This document shows, one piece after another, positions 1 to 6,742 of a stretch of 10,157 nt of DNA. This stretch comes from M3007 sp038246345 (GTDB lineage: Bacteria > Bacteroidota > Bacteroidia > Chitinophagales > Saprospiraceae). The stretch is from assembly GCA_038246345.1 (NCBI GenBank), contig JBBRWA010000227.1, forward strand, positions 1-10,157, in the 5' to 3' direction. How positions within the stretch are numbered: position 1 is the first letter of the stretch; the number at the start of each line of letters is the position of its first letter. Below the pieces are notes generated by a model, which did not search any database, was not told where the DNA came from, and was given only the letters and a program-made list of their open reading frames with translations. The translations under genes were made by a program, and so were the position numbers.

Positions 1-931
1 CTGGGAGACGCTCGACCAACTGGCCCGGCAGCCGCGTTGGCTCGGCGCACAGCCCGGAATGCTGGCCGTGCTGCACATCCCGACCTTCGGTACGGGACAG
101 GCTCTGGGGCCAAAAACTAAACTTCCACCCCCATAGCCTGTCCCGATTATTATCGGGATCCACTGCATCGTCCCCGGCGGCGGAATCCGGCCCGACGGCA
201 GTTGGGTGCCTGCCAAAAAAGGCTTCCTTGTCCCCGTCGATGTCTTGTCGGCACTGTTCCGCGGAAAGCTCCTGGCTGCCTTCAAAAAACTATACAGAGA
301 AGGAAACCTATCTTTTTTCGGCAGCGCACGACCCTTCGAGGACAAACGGACATTTATGACGCTCATGAACCAGCTGTACCGATCCAAATGGGTCGTCTAC
401 GCCAAAGCCCCAATGTGCGGGCCCGAGCAGAGCCTGCCCCGTACTTTGGTCGGGGTGGTACGATACTTGGGCCGGTACACCCACCGTATCGCCATCAGCA
501 ACCGGCGCATCCTGAACATAGCCGATGACAAGGTCACATTTGCCTACAAAGACCGCCGGGACAAGGATCGGGACAAGACGATGACGCTCGACACCGCAGC
601 GTTCATCCGGCGCTTCTTGCTCCACGTGCCGCCATACGGCTTCCACAAGATCCGGCACTTCGGTCTGGTCGCGATCCGAAACAGAAAGACCAAGCTCGCA
701 AGCGCACAAGAGCAGCTCGGGCCAGTGGAAAAGAGCCAAAACCTCGCCCAGGAAGTGCCTTTCGAAGAAGTGCTGCTCACCGCAAGCCCGCCCTGCCAAG
801 CCTGTGGCGCGAACAACTGGGTATGTGTCGAAGCATTGCCCACCAAAGTCTTCAAGGCAACTATGGGACAACTGACCGCACGGCCGCCAACGGGCGCTAT
901 CACAAGGAATAACCCCCTAATTCCCGTCTGA
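1..931 (+). pseudogene. IS91-family (Y2/HUH) transposase, 5' truncated by window and internally disrupted
   Basis: This is the C-terminal two thirds of an IS91-type rolling-circle transposase, the single-strand HUH nuclease that moves IS91/ISCR elements. Frame 2 from the left edge reads a typical IS91 segment ending VLH at 76. The conserved WGQ...FHPH block follows in another frame (105-134), and frame 2 resumes at 161 with HCIVPGGG and runs to the stop at 929-931. The YxxxY catalytic pair is intact as YLGRY (tyrosine codons 464-466 and 476-478), followed by the family's FIRRF...GFHKIRHFG block. A CxxC pair (PCQACG) sits near the C-terminus. Two short foreign inserts (about 77-104 and 135-160) shift the frame and bring in a TAG at 134-136, so no full-length product can be made. 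The second insert lies inside the HxH metal-binding motif. An ATG at 206 opens a 241-codon frame, but it lacks the HUH motif and would be inactive. The family call is firm; the original start lies outside the window. Confidence 0.88.
77..159. repeat. Inverted pair of a 25-27 bp palindromic element inside the IS91 gene
   Basis: Copy 1 (77-103) starts atcccga and ends gggacaggct. Copy 2 (135-159) is the reverse complement of the same plan, starting agcctgtccc and ending tcgggat. The shared arms are cgggacaggct at 93-103 and agcctgtcccg at 135-145. Each copy can fold: copy 2 has a perfect 6-bp stem, cccgat/atcggg around tatt, and copy 1 has a cttcgg tetraloop-like centre. Only the loops differ. 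The 31 bp between them (104-134) is native transposase coding sequence in the correct orientation. This therefore looks like two separate insertions, not a single inserted unit. Confidence 0.75.
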
Positions 932-1278
932 CCGCAGTTGGAAAGCCCAATTGCAGGGCCATGACATGCCCCAAAAAGTCGAACCCGCACACATTATTCT
1001 AAAGGCACACAAAAAAACAACTTATGGATGAAGGGATGGTTCAATATTACGAAAACACGGCTCCCGTATGTAGTTATTGCTTAACAGGAAATACTGCTCA
1101 AAATTGGGACGGGCTGGCTTATTGTAATGCTGCTAATCAGTATAGCAATGTTTTTTTGGAAGAAAGGAATCAGAGCATTAGATTTATGGACAGGTATATA
1201 CAAGAACAGAGTCGATAATGAAAACCAAATTCGCCTCTTTTGAGTAAAAATCGCTAATTTTACATCAAAATTTATAAT
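932..1278. other. Gene-poor AT-rich spacer between the IS91 remnant and the Rpn nuclease
   Basis: The first 90 bases probably still belong to the IS91 element's 3' end, but I could not recognise a terminus or target site. GC content drops sharply after about 990. The rest holds only weak small ORFs (see 1028-1243) and an A/T-rich leader immediately before the ATG at 1279. No RNA gene and no convincing terminator were seen. Confidence 0.5.
1028..1243 (+). pseudogene. Possible decayed small single-pass membrane protein
   Basis: Reading from the ATG at 1028 gives a 71-codon frame with one internal TAA (1082-1084) and a TGA at 1241-1243. The part after the internal stop has a clear hydrophobic segment (WLIVMLLISIAMFF) followed by a basic patch (WKKG) and a polar tail ending QIRLF, as in a short inner-membrane protein with a positive-inside flank. 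The internal stop is one base from CAA (Gln), so a nonsense mutation in a small gene would explain the pattern. An intact product could also start at the ATG at 1127, inside the hydrophobic stretch, which is less likely. An overlapping 64-codon frame (1024-1218) is open but has no membrane segment or recognisable motif. I do not recognise a family. Confidence 0.25.
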
Positions 1279-2109
1279 ATGAAATTTGTAGATGTAAAAA
1301 ACGATATTGCGTTTCGAAAGATTTTCGGCAACGAGAACCGAAAGGAAACGCTCATTTCATTCCTGAACGCTGTCTTGGACTTTCACGGAGACCAAAGGAT
1401 TACGGAAGTTATAATCCTCAACCCGTATCAACTTCCCAAACTCAAAGGAGGAAAAGTAACTATTATTGATGTAAAAGCGACCGATCAAATGGGACGGACA
1501 TATATCATCGAAATGCAAGTAGGTGATATTGATGGCTTTGCCAAAAGGGTGCTTTTCTATTCATCTAAAAGTTATTCCGACCAAATCAAAAGGGCTGATT
1601 TTTATCGAAAACTGCACCCTGTCATTTTCATCGGTATCCTCGACTTCGAGCATACCGAAAATAAAAATTATATAAGTCGCAGCCAAATACGGGACGTTGA
1701 GACAGGAGAACAAACCATTAAAGATATGGAGTTCACTTTCATCGAGTTGCCAAAATTCACCAAAGAATTGGCTGAATTGAAAACACTCACCGAAAAATGG
1801 GTATACTTCATCAAAAACGCTGAGAATCTTGAAGTTATACCTGATAATATCAATGATGAGGGGTTGAAATTGGCATACGAGGAAGCCAATGTCCAAACAT
1901 GGACACAGGAAGAATTGGACGCTTACGAATATGCGTTTATGCGTGAAGAAGATGAAAGGGCGAGGTTAGATAAGGCAAAAAAAGATGGTAAATACGAACT
2001 TGTTGTTGAACTCTTTGAAGATGGAATGCCTATTGAAAAAATAGCCAAATTATCAAAAATGACAGTCGAGGAGGTAAAAGAAATCGTGGAGAACCGTCCC
2101 AGTAAATAA
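1279..2109 (+). CDS. Rpn-family PD-(D/E)XK nuclease (recombination-promoting nuclease / putative transposase)
   Basis: This 276-residue protein belongs to the Rpn/PD-(D/E)XK 'nuclease family transposase' group, DNA endonucleases related to E. coli RpnA-E that stimulate RecA-independent recombination and behave like mobile or defence-linked genes. The family start is clear: the VKNDIAFRKIFG signature (residues 6-17), with Asn8-Asp9. The nuclease core follows with Asp64 in TIIDVKATD and the E-x-Q catalytic pair Glu78/Gln80 in YIIEMQV. A charged helix (roughly 215-240) leads to a short helical C-terminal motif (KYELVVELFEDGMPIEKIAKLSKMTVEEV) of the kind often found at the end of these proteins. 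The length is normal and all catalytic residues are present, so it should be functional. The ATG follows an A/T-rich leader without a Shine-Dalgarno sequence, as is usual in Bacteroidota. It is a stand-alone gene beside an IS remnant and a DUF3223 gene. Whether it acts in defence, recombination or its own mobility cannot be read from the sequence. Confidence 0.9.
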   Translation: MKFVDVKNDIAFRKIFGNENRKETLISFLNAVLDFHGDQRITEVIILNPYQLPKLKGGKVTIIDVKATDQMGRTYIIEMQVGDIDGFAKRVLFYSSKSYSDQIKRADFYRKLHPVIFIGILDFEHTENKNYISRSQIRDVETGEQTIKDMEFTFIELPKFTKELAELKTLTEKWVYFIKNAENLEVIPDNINDEGLKLAYEEANVQTWTQEELDAYEYAFMREEDERARLDKAKKDGKYELVVELFEDGMPIEKIAKLSKMTVEEVKEIVENRPSK

Positions 2110-2114
2110 ACCGC

Positions 2115-2199
2115 CCATCAACGGCTTACTGCCCATACTGCCCAACAGCCAGTCCGCAACCAATGCGCGGCGGCACGGCAGCCAGCCAGCCGTTGGTGG
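2115..2199. repeat. Imperfect palindrome between two single-gene units, possibly attC-like
   Basis: Arms ccatcaacggct (2115-2126) and agccgttggtgg (2188-2199) pair over 12 bp with one mismatch. Inside them both sides carry ctgcc-type blocks and a GC-rich centre. The spacer (2110-2218) is much more GC-rich than the genes on either side and begins directly after the Rpn stop. This layout resembles an integron attC site. However, the outer boxes do not fit the RYYYAAC/GTTRRRY consensus (they read catcaac and gttggtg), so the identity is uncertain. A transcription terminator is unlikely because no T-run follows the right arm. Confidence 0.4.
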
Positions 2200-2218
2200 T
2201 AACTAAAAAAAATAAAAT

Positions 2219-2686
2219 ATGCGAAAACCGCTTTTAATAGGTAACAATGTATTTTTAACCAAAAAAGAGGCGTTAGGCTACTACAAAGTAATTCTTAACT
2301 CATATAATTTTGGTGAGTCATTAAGCGGCAAAGACTATGAGGAGGTATTTGGCCTAATTGAATATGGCGAATCATTTGAAGAAGAAGAATTTGGCGATAC
2401 TGATAATGATGTAGAAAATGAAAACATGAGATTACAAAATAAAGAAGGGCTAGAGGACGATGTTGAGGAGAACGTTTTCATCGAAGATATAAAGGTTTCA
2501 AAAGTGCAATTTAATACAAGATGCTTTGAAATATTCTTGAGCGATGCAAGTAGTCGCGTCTCTGATCAAATAGATCAGAGACGCTGGATATCAGAACCGT
2601 CTTTCAGGTTTGCTAATTTCTTCAAAAGTACCGTAATTTGTGTTTTGCTAAATTGCTATTTGGTCTTCTTTTTTAGGGTGGTTTAG
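2219..2686 (+). CDS. DUF3223 domain protein with altered C-terminus
   Basis: The protein is 155 residues as read. Residues 4-50 match the DUF3223 pattern (LIGN...TKKEALGYYKVILNSYNFGESLS...), including the characteristic SYNFG turn at 28-32. Residues 94-109 (SKVQFNTRCFEIFLSD) match the second conserved block. Between them lies an unusually long acidic linker (52-90, rich in Glu, Asp and Asn). The family normally continues after the second block with a short FSY-type strand. Here residues 113-122 are instead encoded by a perfect palindrome (2556-2584), and the remaining residues are a hydrophobic tail that resembles nothing in the family. The native 3' end therefore appears to have been displaced. 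The function of the family is not established. It sits in the accessory stretch behind the Rpn gene, 109 bp downstream, with no sign of a shared operon. The ATG follows a purine/A-rich leader. Confidence 0.7.
   Translation: MRKPLLIGNNVFLTKKEALGYYKVILNSYNFGESLSGKDYEEVFGLIEYGESFEEEEFGDTDNDVENENMRLQNKEGLEDDVEENVFIEDIKVSKVQFNTRCFEIFLSDASSRVSDQIDQRRWISEPSFRFANFFKSTVICVLLNCYLVFFFRVV
2556..2584. repeat. Perfect palindrome, 12-bp stem and 5-nt loop, inside the DUF3223 gene
   Basis: gcgtctctgatc (2556-2567) is followed by loop aaata and then gatcagagacgc (2573-2584), an exact reverse complement. It lies in frame in the DUF3223 reading frame at the point where family similarity stops. No T-run follows, so it is not a standard intrinsic terminator. 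A short palindromic insertion is the simplest reading. Confidence 0.85.
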
Positions 2687-2738
2687 CGACTACTAAAATG
2701 AAGACTTTTTTTCTGTCGCACTTTTTGAAACACCATTC

Positions 2739-4553
2739 ATGAAAAAAAATAGGGGACAGGCCAAACCAGCTCCGTCAACAGCAGCCAGACCAAATCCGAA
2801 ACCCCAAAATGCTTGGTTCCGCCCGGGCGCTTGGATGGCTGCGGCCATCGCTTCCGTAGCCTATTTGCCGACGCTTAGCAACGGGTTCGTGAACTGGGAC
2901 GACGAGGCCACCATTCTCAACAACCCGAACCTTGCGCAGCCCAACGGCGGCAGCTTCTGGAATATTTTCGACATCGTGCAAGGCTCTGCGGGACTGGGCA
3001 ATTACAACCCCCTGAGCATCTTCAGTTTCTACCTGGAAAAAATGCTGGCCGGCGGATTCAATCCCACCCTGATTCATTTCGACAACATCCTGCTCCATGC
3101 GCTTGTGGTGTTTTTCGTGGTTCGGGTGCTGATGTCCATGGGCATCGGCCAGGTCGGCGCTTTTATCGGCGGACTGTTGTTCGCAATCCACCCGATGCGC
3201 GTGGAATCGGTGGCCTGGGCCACGGAACGGAAAGATGTGCTGTTCGCCGTCTTTTTCTTTGCCGCCTTGTGGTACTATATCCGCCAGATCAAAGCGGATG
3301 ATGCCGGCCAAAACGGGCGGCGTTTTTATGTGATCGCCATCCTCTTTGCATTCCTTTCCTGCTTGTCAAAAGTACAGGCCGTCGCCCTTCCACTGTCCAT
3401 GCTGGCCGTCGATTACTGGCTAAAGCGGCCTTTTACGCTGAAATCAGTCCTGCTCGACAAAGCGCCCTTCTGGATACTGGCGCTCATTTTCGGCCTGATC
3501 AATGTGTACACGCTGGGTTTGCAGGGCGCCACAGACGTCAGCTTGACGAATTTTACGCTGGCCGACCGTTTGTGCATCGGTGCCTGGTCGTTTTGCGTGT
3601 ACGTATACAAACTCGTGCTGCCTTTCCCCATGCTGCCGCTGTATGTTTATCCGAAGCAATTGCCGGTATGGATTTATGTTTCCCCGCTGCTTTTCGCGGG
3701 CATCGCTTACCTGGTTTGGCGCCTGCACCGCGCCGGGCAGCGCATGTGGGTGTTCGGCTTCCTGTTTTTCTTTTTCAACGTCATGTTCCTCCTGCAGGTG
3801 CAAACGGCCGGACAGGGATACCTGGCGGATCGCTTTACCTACGTGGCCTATTTCGGTTTTTTCGCCGTGGCGGCCTGGTTGTACGATCGGCGCGCACAAG
3901 ACCAAGCGCTGAGTAGCCAATGGAAAATCGGACTTGGTATCCTGACCCTGGTGTATGTGGCGATGACCTATTTCCAGATCACCATTTGGAAAAACAGCGA
4001 AACCCTTTGGTCGCATGTGATCAAATACTCGGCCGAGAAAAGCGGCCTGCCGTACTGGTATCGTGGGCAGTATTACCGCAGTCAGCAACGTTACGAGGAG
4101 TCGCTGAACGATTATCAACGTGCTATCGCCTTGGAACCGCAAAATGCGGAACTGATCAACAGCCGCGGCAAGACCTATTTCGACATGGCCATGTCGGGGA
4201 GATACGCTAAAGAGGTTTCGGCCGAATACCTAAGGCAATCGCTTGGCGAATACAACAGCAGCCTGCAACTGGCCGACGACAAGGTGCGGCCCCAGGTCAG
4301 GGGCGCTATGCTCATCAACCGCGGCGCGGCGCTTGGTACCATCAACCAGTTGGAACAGGCGATGCGGGACTTTAACGAAGGACTCAAACTCGACCCCGGC
4401 AATAAAACGGGATACCTGAACCGGGGCATTCTGTACCTTAAACTCAAACAGCCCGCGGAAACCCTGAAGGATTACAACAAATACCTCGAACTGGACCCGG
4501 GCAATGCCAGGATCACGCAGGAGCGGGACAAACTGCGGCGCACGTTGCAATAA
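2739..4553 (+). CDS. GT-C-type polytopic membrane protein with C-terminal TPRs (TMTC-like glycosyltransferase candidate)
   Basis: This 604-residue protein has about ten or eleven predicted membrane segments followed by a soluble tetratricopeptide tail. The N-terminus is basic and Pro/Ala-rich (1-30), then a first membrane helix (about 31-50) leads to the NWDD motif (residues 52-55). That acidic first periplasmic loop is the mark of GT-C lipid-phosphate-sugar-dependent glycosyltransferases. Residues 151-168 (HPMRVESVAWATERKDVL) are the second strongly conserved block of the TMTC-like bacterial family. TPR units begin at about residue 440 and recur to the C-terminus, with the typical A-L-x-P and G-x-x-x-x spacing (QRAIALEPQNAE, NEGLKLDPGN, NKYLELDPGN). 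By family knowledge such proteins transfer a sugar to proteins or other acceptors outside the cytoplasmic membrane, with the TPRs as a likely interaction platform. The substrate is unknown. It appears monocistronic: 220 bp separate it from radA, with a weak hairpin after its stop. Confidence 0.82.
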   Translation: MKKNRGQAKPAPSTAARPNPKPQNAWFRPGAWMAAAIASVAYLPTLSNGFVNWDDEATILNNPNLAQPNGGSFWNIFDIVQGSAGLGNYNPLSIFSFYLEKMLAGGFNPTLIHFDNILLHALVVFFVVRVLMSMGIGQVGAFIGGLLFAIHPMRVESVAWATERKDVLFAVFFFAALWYYIRQIKADDAGQNGRRFYVIAILFAFLSCLSKVQAVALPLSMLAVDYWLKRPFTLKSVLLDKAPFWILALIFGLINVYTLGLQGATDVSLTNFTLADRLCIGAWSFCVYVYKLVLPFPMLPLYVYPKQLPVWIYVSPLLFAGIAYLVWRLHRAGQRMWVFGFLFFFFNVMFLLQVQTAGQGYLADRFTYVAYFGFFAVAAWLYDRRAQDQALSSQWKIGLGILTLVYVAMTYFQITIWKNSETLWSHVIKYSAEKSGLPYWYRGQYYRSQQRYEESLNDYQRAIALEPQNAELINSRGKTYFDMAMSGRYAKEVSAEYLRQSLGEYNSSLQLADDKVRPQVRGAMLINRGAALGTINQLEQAMRDFNEGLKLDPGNKTGYLNRGILYLKLKQPAETLKDYNKYLELDPGNARITQERDKLRRTLQ

Positions 4554-4565
4554 CGGGTTGTTTTA

Positions 4566-4649
4566 TAAGCGTCCCGAAGCGGTGTGAACCGAGGCTTTTT
4601 GAGCGGGTTGACGACTGAGGAATTGTATGGCTTGCTGCAAAACATTGAT
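4566..4649 (+). pseudogene. Short protein-like fragment, possible C-terminal gene remnant
   Basis: Between two stops (TAA at 4566-4568 and TAA at 4647-4649) one frame reads a 26-codon peptide ending GLTTEELYGLLQNIDAK. It has natural-looking helical composition and codon use unlike random spacer. A GTG at 4582 could start 24 codons of it. It may be the broken 3' end of a former gene or a repeated intergenic fragment. I recognise no family. Confidence 0.2.
4577..4600 (+). terminator. Weak candidate terminator after the GT-C/TPR gene
   Basis: A short stem (cggt/accg around gtga, with an outer aag/ctt pairing after a bulge) is followed by five T residues at 4596-4600, starting 24 bp after the stop codon. 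The stem is short and bulged, so confidence is low. Confidence 0.3.
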
Positions 4650-4724
4650 GCTAAATAACATATACAGCCTCCATCAATACACCCACTCTCTTGATCCGCC
4701 CAACCCCCCAAAATAATCCAACAG

Positions 4725-4766
4725 AATTTGTTTTAAAATACGATATTTGTGTTTTAAAAACAAATT
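4725..4766. promoter_or_regulatory. AT-rich inverted repeat in the radA leader
   Basis: aatttgttttaaaa (4725-4738) pairs with ttttaaaaacaaatt (4752-4766) with a single bulged A, around a 13-nt loop. The right arm ends 7 bp before the chosen radA start, so the structure covers the expected promoter/leader. It could be a regulator's operator or an RNA hairpin limiting ribosome access. I could not place a clear Bacteroidota TTTG / TAnnTTTG promoter pair around it. Confidence 0.4.
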
Positions 4767-4773
4767 TGATTCC

Positions 4774-6150
4774 ATGGCCAAAGCGCGTACCATCTTCTTC
4801 TGTTCCAATTGTGGCGCCTCCGCGCCTAAGTGGCTGGGCAAATGCCCCCAATGCAATGAATGGAACACCTACCAAGAAGAACTGATCCAGAAAGAGACCG
4901 CCAACGAAGAAAAACGCCGCTCCTGGGCGCCAACCAGCCGTTCGGAGGCCCCCAGGGCTGTGCGCTTACAAGACGTGCAAACGGGTAACACCCAACGCAT
5001 GGCCACGCCCGACCAGGAACTAAACCGGGTACTCGGCGGCGGCATCGTCCCTGGATCGCTGATACTGATGGGCGGGCAGCCCGGCATCGGCAAAAGCACC
5101 CTGATGTTGCAAGTGGCCATGCAATTGCCCGCAAAAGTGTTGTATGTGAGTGGAGAAGAAAGTGAAGAACAAATCAAGATGCGGGCCGACCGCGTCGCCA
5201 ATTTCAAGTCGGACTGCTACATCCTTACTGAAACCAATACCTCAAAAATACTGCAACAGGCCAACGACCTGCAACCCCAACTCATGGTGGTGGATTCCAT
5301 TCAAACCATGAGCACGCCGCACCTGGATTCTGCCCCAGGCGGCATCGCGCAGGTGCGGGAGTCCGCAGGTGAATTCCTGCGCTTTGCCAAGGAGACCAAT
5401 ATACCCATCATGCTCATCGGGCATATCAACAAGGAAGGCGACATCGCTGGCCCGAAATTGTTGGAGCATATCGTCGATTGTGTGTTGCAATTTGAGGGCG
5501 ACCGGCACAATACCTACCGCATTTTGCGTACCCTGAAGAACCGATTCGGCAGCACCGACGAAATGGGTATTTATGAAATGCAAAGCGACGGACTGCGGGA
5601 GGTAAGCAATCCGTCTGAGTTGTTGTTGAGTCAAAAAGACGAAGAGCTGAGCGGCTGTGCGGTAGCGGCCACCATGGAGGGCATGCGACCCATGCTCATT
5701 GAAACCCAGGCGCTGGTGTCAAAAGCCGTATTTGGCACCCCCCAGCGCTCTGCTACGGGCTTCGACATGCGCCGCCTTTCCATGCTGCTGGCGGTGTTGG
5801 AAAAGCGTTGCGGGTACTTTTTTAGCATCAACGACGTATTTTTAAATTTGGCAGGTGGCATTCGGGTGGAAGATCCGGGTATCGATTTGGCCATCGTTTC
5901 ATCACTTATTTCCAGCCTCCTGGATGTGAGTGTGCCCTCGAATATTTGCTTTGCAGGAGAAATAGGGCTGTCAGGAGAAATCAGATCCGTTCAGCGTGTC
6001 GAACAGCGCATTGCAGAGGCTGCAAGGTTGGGCTTCAAGGAAATATACGTTTCAAAATATGGTATGAAAGGCATCGACCCCAAGCGCTATGATATTCGGA
6101 TACAGACAATTGGCAAAGTAGAAGAGCTGAAAAGAGCATTGTTTACCTAA
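4774..6150 (+). CDS. radA: DNA repair protein RadA
   Basis: RadA is a RecA-like, hexameric DnaB-type ATPase that processes recombination intermediates by driving branch migration from RecA-bound D-loops. The protein is 458 residues, the usual length. Domains in order: a C4 zinc finger (Cys10, Cys13, Cys24, Cys27, in FFCSNCG and GKCPQC), the RecA-like core with Walker A GGQPGIGKST (100-109) and Walker B LMVVDSIQT (170-178), the RadA-specific KNRFG motif (255-259), and a C-terminal Lon-protease-like domain (about 290-458, containing GGIRVEDPGIDLA). I chose the ATG at 4774 because RadA proteins begin MAKxxTxFxCxxCG. An ATG nine codons upstream (4747) would add nonconserved residues from the AT-rich leader. 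It has no close partner: 220 bp upstream is the GT-C/TPR gene and 590 bp of spacer follow. Confidence 0.97.
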   Translation: MAKARTIFFCSNCGASAPKWLGKCPQCNEWNTYQEELIQKETANEEKRRSWAPTSRSEAPRAVRLQDVQTGNTQRMATPDQELNRVLGGGIVPGSLILMGGQPGIGKSTLMLQVAMQLPAKVLYVSGEESEEQIKMRADRVANFKSDCYILTETNTSKILQQANDLQPQLMVVDSIQTMSTPHLDSAPGGIAQVRESAGEFLRFAKETNIPIMLIGHINKEGDIAGPKLLEHIVDCVLQFEGDRHNTYRILRTLKNRFGSTDEMGIYEMQSDGLREVSNPSELLLSQKDEELSGCAVAATMEGMRPMLIETQALVSKAVFGTPQRSATGFDMRRLSMLLAVLEKRCGYFFSINDVFLNLAGGIRVEDPGIDLAIVSSLISSLLDVSVPSNICFAGEIGLSGEIRSVQRVEQRIAEAARLGFKEIYVSKYGMKGIDPKRYDIRIQTIGKVEELKRALFT

Positions 6151-6598
6151 TAGAACACGCCCCTAAACATGAAAAAAAAGTCAAATATCCTATTCGGACT
6201 ACAAAACGACAGCCGGACGACAGTATGCATTAAATGAAACCCAAGGCTTCGTCTTTTCATTTAGTCAAGCTACATTTGCATGAGTATTTAATCCGCTTAC
6301 CTGAGAATGAACATTATCCGATTACACCGCAACTGTTTTCCCCATGAGAGCAGTCCTGCAACTTCCTCCCTCCTTGCGTTTAATCGCTGTCGTTGCCTTG
6401 TAATTTGGCAAATTTTTTCTCGATGGTATGCTATCGCTTCATTCTTTCATTCAGCTGCTGCACTGGATAGGTATTTTTTTTGCCCATTGCTTGGCTAAGA
6501 GAAACCCTAAAAAGCACATCAATCAAGAAATACCCCAGCCCCTACCCCTTAATTCCATTCCATTTGGTTCAGATGTCTTATGCTTCATAGGCGAGAGC

Positions 6599-6632
6599 CC
6601 CGGTTGCGAAAAGTCGTAGCCGGGTTTTTTTT
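6599..6632 (+). terminator. Candidate intrinsic terminator
   Basis: cccgg (6599-6603) pairs with ccggg (6620-6624). A small inner stem (gcg/cgt, one wobble) may extend it, and eight T residues follow directly (6625-6632). Orientation fits transcription on the plus strand, yet radA ends 449 bp upstream, so the transcript it serves is unclear. Confidence 0.55.
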
Positions 6633-6668
6633 GCCCCCCCAATTATCCCCAGTTTTCCCGACTTTTGC

Positions 6669-6738
6669 CACTCATCACTCATCACTCATAACTCATAACT
6701 CATAACTCATAACTCATCTCTCATAACTCATAACTCAA
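6669..6738. repeat. Tandem heptamer array (aactcat/cactcat), ten units, abutting the pyrD start
   Basis: Three cactcat units (6669-6689) are followed by four aactcat (6690-6717), one ctctcat (6718-6724), one aactcat (6725-6731) and a final aactcaa (6732-6738). The array ends four bases before the GTG of pyrD and occupies the position of its ribosome binding site and leader. No inverted partner is seen nearby. This is a short-unit array with no spacers, not a CRISPR. Confidence 0.95.
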
Positions 6739-6742
6739 AAAA

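Larger units (their letters stand above)
6151..6742. other. Long gene-poor spacer between radA and pyrD
   Basis: No credible protein gene is present; the few 60-codon frames overlap each other and have no motifs. Items seen: a 9-bp AT stem taaatgaaa (6231-6239) / tttcattta (6255-6263), a terminator-like hairpin at 6599-6632, and a heptamer array at 6669-6738. The hairpin lies 450 bp past radA, so it may end an unrecognised small transcript in 6260-6600. I could not match any known ncRNA family there. Confidence 0.5.

Noticed and set aside
77..159. A single REPIN-type unit (two inverted REP-like arms with a short spacer)
   Set aside because: The 31 bp between the arms encodes conserved IS91 transposase sequence in the right orientation, so two separate insertions fit better.
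308..871. Long minus-strand frame across the IS91 gene
   Set aside because: It has no recognisable motif and mirrors a plus-strand gene with clear family signatures.
206..931. An intact 241-residue transposase starting at the ATG at 206
   Set aside because: It lacks the HUH motif, which lies upstream in disrupted sequence, so it is the tail of a broken IS91 transposase and not a complete gene.
1279..2686. Rpn and DUF3223 genes as a toxin-antitoxin or defence operon
   Set aside because: They are 109 bp apart with a palindrome between them, and neither family is known to form such a pair; the sequence offers no further support.
3444..4142. 232-codon minus-strand frame within the GT-C/TPR gene
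   Set aside because: Composition is rich in His, Gln and Arg as expected from an antisense reading, and the plus strand has conserved motifs throughout.
6307..6619. Two overlapping 63-codon frames in the radA-pyrD spacer
   Set aside because: They overlap in different frames and lack motifs, plausible starts and coding-like composition.
6669..6738. CRISPR-like array
   Set aside because: Units are 7 bp and contiguous with no spacers; this is a simple tandem repeat. The 8-mer and 7-mer arrays at 9176-9304 and 9754-9946 are rejected as CRISPR for the same reason.
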